Shown: positions 52,981 to 60,435 of the stretch, in pieces
Position numbering within the stretch: position 1 is the first letter of the stretch
Layout of the letters: each line of letters starts with the position of its first letter
Source of the DNA: Pontimicrobium aquaticum
GTDB lineage: Bacteria > Bacteroidota > Bacteroidia > Flavobacteriales > Flavobacteriaceae
NCBI RefSeq assembly: GCF_005047595.1
Contig: NZ_SUPL01000001.1
Span: 434,001 to 498,000, forward strand
Direction: 5' to 3'
DNA length: 64,000 nt
Program-made: the position numbers and the translations under genes
Notes under the pieces: model-generated
What the model was told of the DNA's origin: nothing
Seen by the model: only the letters and a program-made list of their open reading frames with translations
Database searches by the model: none

Positions 52981-54624
52981 TTAAGATTTATTTTTGTAGT
53001 AGGTTACGAGATTTTTTGTAGAAGAGTCGTGAGGCGTATTTAACGCTGAGTTAAACTCTTTAAGTATATTTTTTGCTAATTGTTTACCTAGCTCTACACC
53101 AAATTGATCATAGCTAAAAATATTCCAAATAACACCTTGAACAAATATTTTGTGTTCATACATAGCAATAAGCTTACCTAGACTCTCTGGTGTTAACTTA
53201 TTAATAAAAATAGTTGTAGTTGGCTTATTTCCGTTAAACACTTTAAAGGGCACAAGCTTTTTCTGATTATCATTAGATAGCTTAGAGTATTTAAGCTCCT
53301 TTACTACTTCTTGCTCCGACTTTCCATTTAAAAGTGCTTCTGTTTGGGCTATGAAATTAGAAACAAGTTTGTCGTGATGATCTATATTACCATTCAAACT
53401 TTCTTTAAACCCTATAAAATCGGTTGGAATTAATTTTGTTCCTTGGTGTAATAATTGAAAAAATGTATGCTGCGAATTTGTCCCAGGTTCACCCCAAATA
53501 ATATTTCCTGTTTGAAAACTAACTATATCGCCATTTCTCATAATGGTTTTACCATTACTTTCCATAAAAACTTGCTGAAGATATGTAGCAAATTGGTTTA
53601 AATATTGACTATATGGTATTATTGCTTCGCTTTCAGCTTCGAAGAAATTATTATACCAAATACTTAAAAAAGCTGAAATAATTGGAATATTAGATTGAAA
53701 CAATTCGTTTTTAAAATGTTCATCCATTTTATGAGCACCAGATAATAATGCGCTAAAATTGTCATATCCTATCGATAGGCTAATACTTAGCCCAACTGCG
53801 CTCCAAAGTGAAAATCGACCTCCAACCCAATCCCAAACTGGAAATATATTTTCTTGGGAAATGCCAAATTCTTTAACTTTTTCAATGTTTGTTGAGACTG
53901 CTACAAAATGCTTTGATACACTTTTCTCGTTTGTTGATTGCAAAAACCATTTTCTTATAGTATTTGCGTTTGATAGTGTTTCTTGGGTAGTAAACGTTTT
54001 GGAAACAATTACGAATAGTGTGGTTTCTGGATTTAGTTTTTTTAGAATCTCATTAACATGGTCTCCATCTACATTGCTTACAAAATGTGTGGATAAATGA
54101 TTTTTATAAAACTCTAAAGCATTAACTACCATTGCAGAGCCAAGGTCAGAGCCTCCAATGCCAATATTTACAATATCAGTAATTGGTTTCCCACTAAAGC
54201 CTTTGTGCTCTCCGTTTACAACCTTATTTGTGAAGGACTTTATTTGATGTCTTGTTTTATGAATTCTTGGAATAATATTTTCTCCATTAACAAATACCTC
54301 TACACTTTCTGGGGCTCTTAAAGCTGTATGAAGTACAGCTCTTTGTTCTGTTTCATTTATTTTATCGCCTGAAAAATATTTATTTATAGCATCTTTTAAA
54401 TCAACTTCATCAGCTAATTCCAAGAACAAGTCTATTGTTGTTTGGTTAATTCTGTTTTTGGAATAATCTACAAAAAAATCGTCCCACTTAATAGTAAAAC
54501 GATTGGCTCTATTAGCATCATTTATAAACCAATCTTTCATATGATCATTTTTAATTTGATCATAATGTGCCTGGAGTTTTTTCCATGCTTTAGTTTTAGT
54601 TGGGTTTATACGCTTTAAAGCCAT
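52981..54624 (-). CDS. pgi: Glucose-6-phosphate isomerase
   Basis: Interconverts glucose-6-phosphate and fructose-6-phosphate. 547 residues. Family motifs are VNIGIGGSDLGSAMV, VSKTFTTQETLSNA, GGRFSLWSAVGLSIS, EPGTNSQHTFFQLLHQGTKL and the C-terminal SYDQFGVELGKQLAKNIL. The catalytic Glu is in MESNGK. Full length for the large (bacterial/eukaryotic-type) class. The ATG shares one base with the stop of the M23 peptidase gene (TAATG), so they are translationally coupled. Confidence 0.96.
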   Translation of the reverse strand: MALKRINPTKTKAWKKLQAHYDQIKNDHMKDWFINDANRANRFTIKWDDFFVDYSKNRINQTTIDLFLELADEVDLKDAINKYFSGDKINETEQRAVLHTALRAPESVEVFVNGENIIPRIHKTRHQIKSFTNKVVNGEHKGFSGKPITDIVNIGIGGSDLGSAMVVNALEFYKNHLSTHFVSNVDGDHVNEILKKLNPETTLFVIVSKTFTTQETLSNANTIRKWFLQSTNEKSVSKHFVAVSTNIEKVKEFGISQENIFPVWDWVGGRFSLWSAVGLSISLSIGYDNFSALLSGAHKMDEHFKNELFQSNIPIISAFLSIWYNNFFEAESEAIIPYSQYLNQFATYLQQVFMESNGKTIMRNGDIVSFQTGNIIWGEPGTNSQHTFFQLLHQGTKLIPTDFIGFKESLNGNIDHHDKLVSNFIAQTEALLNGKSEQEVVKELKYSKLSNDNQKKLVPFKVFNGNKPTTTIFINKLTPESLGKLIAMYEHKIFVQGVIWNIFSYDQFGVELGKQLAKNILKEFNSALNTPHDSSTKNLVTYYKNKS

Positions 54625-55961
54625 TATTTTTCAGTAATTAAATCGTCTTCTACTAATATTTGCTTATCTAACGTTTTTAAACTATCTATTTTAATCTCTA
54701 ACTCATCTTCTAAAAACTTGATATTATCTAGTTGTGCTCTAATTGGTTTAATAAACTCCAAATATTCCATTTTTAGGCTATCTGAAATAGGTTCAGCCTC
54801 AGGTAGTTTTTGTTTAAACGGATCTACTTGCTTTCCATTTTTCCAAAAACGGTAACATACATGTGGACCTCCTGTATTACCAGTCATACCAACCCAACCA
54901 ATAACATCGCCTTGTTTTACAAATTGTCCAACTTTTACATTGCGGTTTTTCATGTGCAAATACTGGGTGCTATAAGTAGCATTGTGCTTTATTTTTACAT
55001 ACTTACCATTGCCTCTTGTATAGCTAGATTTAGTAACTGTACCATTGGCTGTTGCTAAAATTGGTGTGCCAATATTTGCGGCAAAATCAGTTCCGCGATG
55101 TGGTCGAACTTTATTGCCGTAATAAGCTATACGGCGTCTTAGGTTATAGCGAGAGGATACGCGACTAAATTGTACTGGTGCTTTTAAAAACGCTCTACGT
55201 AAGTTTTTTGCTTCATCATCAAAATAATCAATAATTCCTTTTTCACTATCTGTTTCAAACTCAAAGGCATAAAATGGCTCATTCTTATGTTCAAAATAAG
55301 CTGCTTTTACGTTATGCACTCCTGCATAAATACTATCATCTATGTATTTATCGGTATAAATCACTTTAAAGCGATCTCCAGGATAAAGCCTGTTAAAATC
55401 TATTGTCCAAGCATAAATATCATCGGCCATTTTATTTGCCAATACCTGACTAACACCAAGGCTATCTAGTGTTTGTGAAATGCTAGAAGTAATTGTACCT
55501 GTTAATACTTTTTCTACATACTTAATTGGCTTTTTATTGGTATATGCATGAATGGAGTCTTGAAAATTAATAACTACATAATCTTCTTTATTTGGTTGAT
55601 ATATGAAGCATTGTGGTTGCTGTAATGAATCTTTTGAACATAATAACGTATAAGGCTTACCTACTTGCAATCTTCTAATATCAAAAGTGTCTTTTGCTTT
55701 TTCAACAATATTATAGATTTGTGGGTATCCTATTTTATTTCGTTCTAATATTTTGCCAAAAGTATCGCCTCTTTTTATTGTATCTCTTACAACAATGAAG
55801 TCGTCAAGATTAAACCCAAATTCATATCTTTCAACCACCTCTTCTAATGCAATTTCCTCACTATTAGGTTCTTCTTTTGGCTCTTCCTTACAGGATACAA
55901 TGCTTACAAAAATTGCTAGCATTACAAACACGATTTGAAATATTTTCTTCTTAAAAATCAT
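54624..55961 (-). CDS. M23-family (LytM-like) peptidase lipoprotein
   Basis: About 445 residues from the ATG at 55961, giving a lipoprotein signal ending VSIVSCKEEP; the ORF's upstream start at 56084 overlaps tryptophan dioxygenase and is not used. An OapA/LysM-like module (VRDTIKRGDTFGKILERNKI) precedes the M23 domain. Ligands are HRGTDFAA (His, Asp) and GNTGGPHVCYRFW, where the usual HxH third ligand is H-V-C. The Cys might substitute as ligand or make the domain regulatory (EnvC/NlpD-like). It is one base from pgi and two from tryptophan dioxygenase. Confidence 0.85.
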   Translation of the reverse strand: MIFKKKIFQIVFVMLAIFVSIVSCKEEPKEEPNSEEIALEEVVERYEFGFNLDDFIVVRDTIKRGDTFGKILERNKIGYPQIYNIVEKAKDTFDIRRLQVGKPYTLLCSKDSLQQPQCFIYQPNKEDYVVINFQDSIHAYTNKKPIKYVEKVLTGTITSSISQTLDSLGVSQVLANKMADDIYAWTIDFNRLYPGDRFKVIYTDKYIDDSIYAGVHNVKAAYFEHKNEPFYAFEFETDSEKGIIDYFDDEAKNLRRAFLKAPVQFSRVSSRYNLRRRIAYYGNKVRPHRGTDFAANIGTPILATANGTVTKSSYTRGNGKYVKIKHNATYSTQYLHMKNRNVKVGQFVKQGDVIGWVGMTGNTGGPHVCYRFWKNGKQVDPFKQKLPEAEPISDSLKMEYLEFIKPIRAQLDNIKFLEDELEIKIDSLKTLDKQILVEDDLITEK

Positions 55962-55962
55962 A

Positions 55963-56895
55963 TTAAACAGTTTCTCCCCAATTATCAATTTCTTCTTGGC
56001 TCCAAAGTTCAGGAAAAAATATACGTTTTTGATACTTTGGATGCATATATTTTTGCCAATCGCTTCCTCCTGTTGCTTCGCCATCGCCTTCAGGCCCTAA
56101 GATATAGTGTGCAGCTGCGTTGTAATGTGCCATAACCCAAGTAATATTAACAGTATAGTCATAATGCCTCATGGCCTTAACTAAATTTGTGTTTTTTTGA
56201 TCTTCAATTGGCAGTTCTTTAAATCGAGACCATAGATTTTTTGTGTTATAAATTTTCATAAATGTTATGAACTCTTCTTTATAACGCTTTTCAAAATTGA
56301 TAAGTAATTTTGATTTGCTGCCTGTTTTATAATCTTTTCCTGCTGCTTGCCAATATAAATGCTCAAATGCATGCTCAAACGGTGTGTTTCTATCGATGGT
56401 TTTTCTAAATCTATTGTCAATTAGGTTAATGAGCTCAGTAGAGGCAAATTCAATTTTTCGATATTGCCCACTTTGGAAACCACTTGCTGGTGTTAATGTG
56501 TGTCTAAATTTACTGTATTGCTTAACATCCATCCCTTCGCGCATGATATTGAATGATGTTGTTAACATGTCGAAATATCGACTAATTCGCATTAGCTTAT
56601 CTTCAAAGAATTTGGTCGTTAAATTTTCGCATTCAGCAACTTGAGATATTTCCCAAAGTATCATTTTAAACAACAGTTCATTTATTTGATGGTAGGTAAT
56701 AAATACCATTTCATCTGGAAATGTGGTACGTTGAATTTGTAAGCTTAATAAGGCATCTGTATGTATATAATCCCAATAGGTAATGGAATTTGAGTACAAC
56801 AACCCTTCAAGATAATTTTCGGTGTCTTCGCTTTCGGCGTCGTACTTTTGTTGTATTTTATTTAATAAATGGGTATAATCTAGTTGGTTGGACAT
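55963..56895 (-). CDS. kynA: Tryptophan 2,3-dioxygenase
   Basis: Heme enzyme that opens the indole ring of tryptophan to N-formylkynurenine, the first step of the kynurenine pathway. About 310 residues from the ATG at 56895 (MSNQLDYTHLLNKIQQKYDA); the 56919 start adds eight. Landmarks: DEMVFITYHQINELLFKMIL, the FRHTLTPASGFQSGQYRKIE segment, and MRHYDYTVNITWVMAHYNAA with the heme region, then LGPEGDGEATGGSDWQKYMH. No kynureninase or other kyn gene is in the window. It sits in a tightly packed chain with M23 and pgi. Confidence 0.94.
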   Translation of the reverse strand: MSNQLDYTHLLNKIQQKYDAESEDTENYLEGLLYSNSITYWDYIHTDALLSLQIQRTTFPDEMVFITYHQINELLFKMILWEISQVAECENLTTKFFEDKLMRISRYFDMLTTSFNIMREGMDVKQYSKFRHTLTPASGFQSGQYRKIEFASTELINLIDNRFRKTIDRNTPFEHAFEHLYWQAAGKDYKTGSKSKLLINFEKRYKEEFITFMKIYNTKNLWSRFKELPIEDQKNTNLVKAMRHYDYTVNITWVMAHYNAAAHYILGPEGDGEATGGSDWQKYMHPKYQKRIFFPELWSQEEIDNWGETV

Positions 56896-56899
56896 AGTA

Positions 56900-57679
56900 T
56901 TAATCAAATTGTATTTCAAATGGGTGTTTTAACCCTTTAAAGGCATCTAAGTCGGCTCTAAGTGAACCTATTGCTAAATCGGCTTTTAGTCGCAAAGGTA
57001 TTTTATTTTTATCGGCACTTACCCATAAAGTTAGACTTTCTTCTTCTTTAAACACGCGACCTGCCATAACGTAAGGTCTAAATTTCAAGCATTTTACTTT
57101 TCCAAACTTAGTTCTAATGGTTTCATTTCCTAAATATTTTAACTTAAAGTTGTAGTTTTCAAAATCAAAAAACATGGTTAAGTTTATTTCGTCTCCAGGC
57201 TTAATATTACTGGTGTCGTAGTTATTACGCAAATAATAAAATGCCGACACCATGTCTTGAACACCAAACTTGGTATCATGAACCGTTTTCTTCTTCTTTT
57301 TAATATTGTTTACATATGCTTTTTGATTTTCTTGATCGAATTCAATTTCTAAATTCTTTGTGTGACCTCCTTCGTTAATATTTCTTATAAACTTATAAGG
57401 CAAATTGCTTTCTTTATCAAAATAGCTTTCATAACGATCTTTTACTTTAAAAAACCAGCTAATTGCTCCTGTGGTTTTTCCTTTGCCAACAACATGAAAT
57501 ACTGGTTTTCCTTTAAGTCTTTTTTCTTTTAATTCCATGGTGGCTTCACCAGCTTTCATCCAGCCACTGTAGCTCATTCTAAATTTAAACCATTCTCCAT
57601 CTTTGTAAGCAGATTCTTTTTGGGCGAAAGAGTTGAAGCTTAACAAGGTTGTCAATACTATAAGTAGATTTTTTTTCAT
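56900..57679 (-). CDS. DUF3108-family exported protein
   Basis: 259 residues with a signal peptide ending SFNSFAQ. The DUF3108 pattern is visible: FRMSYSGWMKAGEATMELKE, FKVKDRYESYFDKESNLPYK, GDEINLTMFFDFENYNFKLK and ending EIQFD. These are periplasmic proteins of unknown function in Bacteroidota and Proteobacteria. It is the first gene of the chain that runs to tryptophan dioxygenase, M23 and pgi, four bases upstream of the dioxygenase start. Confidence 0.85.
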   Translation of the reverse strand: MKKNLLIVLTTLLSFNSFAQKESAYKDGEWFKFRMSYSGWMKAGEATMELKEKRLKGKPVFHVVGKGKTTGAISWFFKVKDRYESYFDKESNLPYKFIRNINEGGHTKNLEIEFDQENQKAYVNNIKKKKKTVHDTKFGVQDMVSAFYYLRNNYDTSNIKPGDEINLTMFFDFENYNFKLKYLGNETIRTKFGKVKCLKFRPYVMAGRVFKEEESLTLWVSADKNKIPLRLKADLAIGSLRADLDAFKGLKHPFEIQFD

Positions 57680-57768
57680 ATTTTAAGTAATTGTATTTAA
57701 ACCATTTTATTAATTTTTTATTGTAATAACTTTGAAAATACAATTACTATTCCAAAAGTATTAAAACC

Positions 57769-57802
57769 AAAAAACTCTGTCAATATAAAAGACAGAGTTT
57801 TT
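57769..57802 (-). terminator. Rho-independent terminator after hppD
   Basis: AAAAAACTCTGTC pairs with GACAGAGTTTTT across a 9-base loop. It lies just after the hppD stop and separates that unit from the DUF3108 gene. Confidence 0.85.
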
Positions 57803-57825
57803 ACTGTTTTCGTATTAAATGTTTG

Positions 57826-58986
57826 TTAAAGTGTACCGCGGTTAGCTTGTTCTCTTTCTATAGACTCAAAAAGTGCTTTAAAATTTCCCGCTCCAAAACC
57901 TCTTGCTCCCATTCGCTGAATAATTTCGAAAAACAATGTTGGTCTATCTTCTACAGGTTTTGTGAAAATTTGCAACAAATAACCTTCTTCGTCGGCATCA
58001 ATCATGATTCCTAAGTTTTTTAGAGTTTCAATATCTTCTCTAAGTTCGTGACTAAACTCCTCCAGTCTTCCTGGAACTGCTTTATAATATGCTTCTGGTG
58101 GTGTTGATAAGAATTCGATGCCCCTTTCTCTTAATTGAGACACTGTATTAATAATATCATCTGTAGCTACCGCAATATGTTGTACACCTGGACCTTCGTA
58201 AAAGTCTAAATATTCTTCTATTTGCGATTTCTTTTTTCCTTCGGCTGGTTCATTAATAGGGAATTTAATACGTCCATTACCATTACTCATCACTTTACTC
58301 ATTAGTGCAGAATATTCTGTATGGATTTGTTTATCATCAAAGGACAAGAAATTTTCAAATCCCATAACATCTTCGTACCATTTTACCCATTGGTTCATTT
58401 CTCCCCAACCTACATTGCCTACCATATGATCAATGTATTTTAATCCTACTGAAGTTGGATTATAGTCTGATTCCCATTTTTGATATCCAGGAAGAAACAT
58501 TCCGTTGTAATTTTTACGCTCAATAAACATATGAACGGTTTCACCATAGGTATGAATTCCAGCCTTAATCACTTCACCAAATTCATCTTTTTCAACAACT
58601 GGCTCCAAATATGATTTTGCACCTCTGCTTGTGGTTTCTTTGTAGGCACTTTTAGCGTCATCCACCCAAAGTGCTATAACTTTTACACCATCACCATGTT
58701 TTACAATATGATTGTTAATTGGTGAGTTGCTATTCAATGGTGTTGTTAATATTAGACGAATTTTATCTTGAACTAGCACATAACTTGCTCTGTCTTTAAC
58801 ACCTGTTTCTAAGCCAGCGTAGGCTAAAGATTGGAAGCCAAAAGCTGTTTTATAAAAATGGGCTGCTTGTTTTGCATTACCTACATAAAACTCAACATAA
58901 TCTGTTCCAAGAAGTGGCAAAAAATCTTGCGCTCCTTCAAATATTTTTTCTAAACCGTAGTTTACTGATTTTATTTCTTTACTCAT
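57826..58986 (-). CDS. hppD: 4-hydroxyphenylpyruvate dioxygenase
   Basis: Fe(II) dioxygenase converting 4-hydroxyphenylpyruvate to homogentisate in tyrosine degradation. 386 residues in two VOC domains. The iron ligands lie in KYIDHMVGNV (His), VQHIAVATDDI (His) and RPTLFFEIIQRMG (Glu). The C-terminal GARGFGAGNFKALFESIE is characteristic. It lies 51 bases after hmgA, and its leader carries two copies of the motif found before hmgA (see the repeat feature). Confidence 0.95.
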   Translation of the reverse strand: MSKEIKSVNYGLEKIFEGAQDFLPLLGTDYVEFYVGNAKQAAHFYKTAFGFQSLAYAGLETGVKDRASYVLVQDKIRLILTTPLNSNSPINNHIVKHGDGVKVIALWVDDAKSAYKETTSRGAKSYLEPVVEKDEFGEVIKAGIHTYGETVHMFIERKNYNGMFLPGYQKWESDYNPTSVGLKYIDHMVGNVGWGEMNQWVKWYEDVMGFENFLSFDDKQIHTEYSALMSKVMSNGNGRIKFPINEPAEGKKKSQIEEYLDFYEGPGVQHIAVATDDIINTVSQLRERGIEFLSTPPEAYYKAVPGRLEEFSHELREDIETLKNLGIMIDADEEGYLLQIFTKPVEDRPTLFFEIIQRMGARGFGAGNFKALFESIEREQANRGTL

Positions 58987-58994
58987 GATTAATC

Positions 58995-59029
58995 GTTTAT
59001 TTGTTTAATCGTTGATGTGTTTATTTGTT
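58995..59029 (-). repeat. Leader repeat before hppD (two GTTTATTTGTT copies)
   Basis: On the plus strand GTTTATTTGTT occurs at 58995-59005 and 59019-59029. The first copy is part of a 19-base stretch (58995-59013) repeated identically at 60206-60224 before hmgA. Transcribed from the minus strand this is AACAAATAAAC, lying 9 and 33 bases before the hppD ATG. The arrangement resembles a shared operator or UTR element for tyrosine catabolism; this is not established. Confidence 0.5.
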
Positions 59030-59037
59030 AATTTATA

Positions 59038-60195
59038 TTACTCAAGCCAAGATTTATAATAATCTTCATCTGCTATTTTTAAAGCTTCCTCTGTAACTTG
59101 TAATGGCTTAAATGTATCTACCATTACAGCCAGTTCCTGTGTCTCTTTTTTACCTATACTTCGTTCCATTGCTCCTGGATGTGGTCCATGAGGAATTCCT
59201 GCAGGATGCAAGGATATATGTCCCGCTTCAATATCGTTTCTACTCATAAAATCTCCATCTACATAGTACAACACCTCATCACTATCTATATTGCTATGAT
59301 TGTAAGGTGCTGGAATTGCTTCTGGATGATAATCATACAAACGAGGCACAAAGCTACATACCACAAACGCTGATGTTTCAAACGTTTGGTGTACTGGTGG
59401 CGGTTGATGAATGCGTCCTGTTATAGGCTCGAAATCGTGAATTGAAAACGCATATGGATAGTTGTAACCATCATATCCTATAACATCAAAAGGATGTGAT
59501 GCATACACCATTTCAATAATTTCTCCTTGCTTTTTTACATTAATAGTAAAATCTCCGGTTTCGTTATACGTTTCTAATTCTTCTGGTCTGCGAATATCTC
59601 TTTCACAAAATGGAGAATGCTCTAATAGTTGCCCAAACCAATTTCTATAGCGTTTTGGCGTGTAAATTGGGTGATAGGATTCTACAATAAACAGTCTATT
59701 ATCTTCTGTGTCAAAATCTATTTTATAAATCATTCCGCGTGGAATAATTAAATAGTCTCCATACTTAAAATCTAAATTTCCATACATAGTACGCAACTTT
59801 CCTGTGCCTTTATGAATAAAAATCATTTCGTCTGCATCAGTGTTTTTATAGAAATAGTTTTGCGTTTTATTTTGTGGAGCGGCTAAAATTATATTACAAT
59901 CGCTATTAGTAAGTATTGTTTTTCTACTCAACAAATAATCGGCTTCAGGTTTTACTTGAAAGCCTTTAAAGCGATACGATTGAATGTTATTTGCTTTAGC
60001 AACTTTTGGAGTCACGCTATACTGTTTTTTAATAGCCTTTACTTGCGTTGGTCGTTGCTCATGATAGCTATTAGTTGACATACCATCAAATCCAATGGTT
60101 CCAAAAAGCTGTTCGTAGTAATAATCACCATTTGATTTTTTAAATATGGTGTGTCGTTTAGGTGGAATGTTTCCTAATTTATGATAAAATGGCAT
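59038..60195 (-). CDS. hmgA: Homogentisate 1,2-dioxygenase
   Basis: Opens the aromatic ring of homogentisate to maleylacetoacetate. 385 residues, matching the short Bacteroidota form. Landmarks: FIHKGTGKLRTMYGNLDFKY, YLIIPRGMIYKIDFDTED, PPPVHQTFETSAFVVCSFVP and PAGIPHGPHPGAMERSIGKK with the metal-binding His/Glu residues. The enzyme is a cupin-type Fe(II) dioxygenase. hppD lies immediately downstream in the same unit. Maleylacetoacetate isomerase and fumarylacetoacetase are not in the window. Confidence 0.94.
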   Translation of the reverse strand: MPFYHKLGNIPPKRHTIFKKSNGDYYYEQLFGTIGFDGMSTNSYHEQRPTQVKAIKKQYSVTPKVAKANNIQSYRFKGFQVKPEADYLLSRKTILTNSDCNIILAAPQNKTQNYFYKNTDADEMIFIHKGTGKLRTMYGNLDFKYGDYLIIPRGMIYKIDFDTEDNRLFIVESYHPIYTPKRYRNWFGQLLEHSPFCERDIRRPEELETYNETGDFTINVKKQGEIIEMVYASHPFDVIGYDGYNYPYAFSIHDFEPITGRIHQPPPVHQTFETSAFVVCSFVPRLYDYHPEAIPAPYNHSNIDSDEVLYYVDGDFMSRNDIEAGHISLHPAGIPHGPHPGAMERSIGKKETQELAVMVDTFKPLQVTEEALKIADEDYYKSWLE

Positions 60196-60205
60196 TTTTA
60201 ATAAT

Positions 60206-60232
60206 GTTTATTTGTTTAATCGTTTATTTGTT
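60206..60232 (-). repeat. Leader repeat before hmgA (two GTTTATTTGTT copies)
   Basis: Plus-strand GTTTATTTGTT at 60206-60216 and 60222-60232. On the minus strand these are AACAAATAAAC motifs 11 and 27 bases before the hmgA ATG. The 19-base run at 60206-60224 is identical to that before hppD. Confidence 0.5.
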
Positions 60233-60303
60233 GATTGCTTTATTAACATTTAGCATTACAACAAATGTGATAAAATTTATACTAAGATAATTAATTAAAA
60301 AGG

Positions 60304-60323
60304 ATTCCTATAAAGTTAGGAAT
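60304..60323. other. Small hairpin in the hmgA leader
   Basis: ATTCCTA (60304-60310) pairs with TAGGAAT (60317-60323) across a 6-base loop. It lies between the aromatic-rich short ORF and the repeat motifs, and has no T tract on the minus strand strong enough to call a terminator. Confidence 0.35.
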
Positions 60324-60335
60324 AGCAATGCCAAC

Positions 60336-60401
60336 TTACTCAGGATTTCTCTTGATAAGATAATGAAGTAGTACAAGATATTCTGCCCAGAATGGTTTCA
60401 T
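60336..60401 (-). CDS. Possible leader peptide, aromatic-rich, upstream of hmgA
   Basis: A 21-codon ORF on the minus strand starts MKPFWAEYLV and ends KRNPE, with one Phe, one Trp and two Tyr. It is 140 bases upstream of the hmgA start, just after a GATATTTG box (7 of 8 matches to TAnnTTTG). A hairpin and the repeat motifs follow. Its aromatic content and position before an aromatic-catabolism unit recall peptide leaders such as TnaC, but this is speculative. It may be a chance ORF or gene remnant. Confidence 0.3.
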   Translation of the reverse strand: MKPFWAEYLVLLHYLIKRNPE

Positions 60402-60435
60402 ATTGTAACAAATATCGGAAAAATTGAGCAAAGTT

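Noticed and set aside
55962-56084. Upstream start of the M23 gene at 56084
   Set aside because: The extra 41 residues overlap the tryptophan dioxygenase end and precede the obvious lipoprotein signal starting at 55961.
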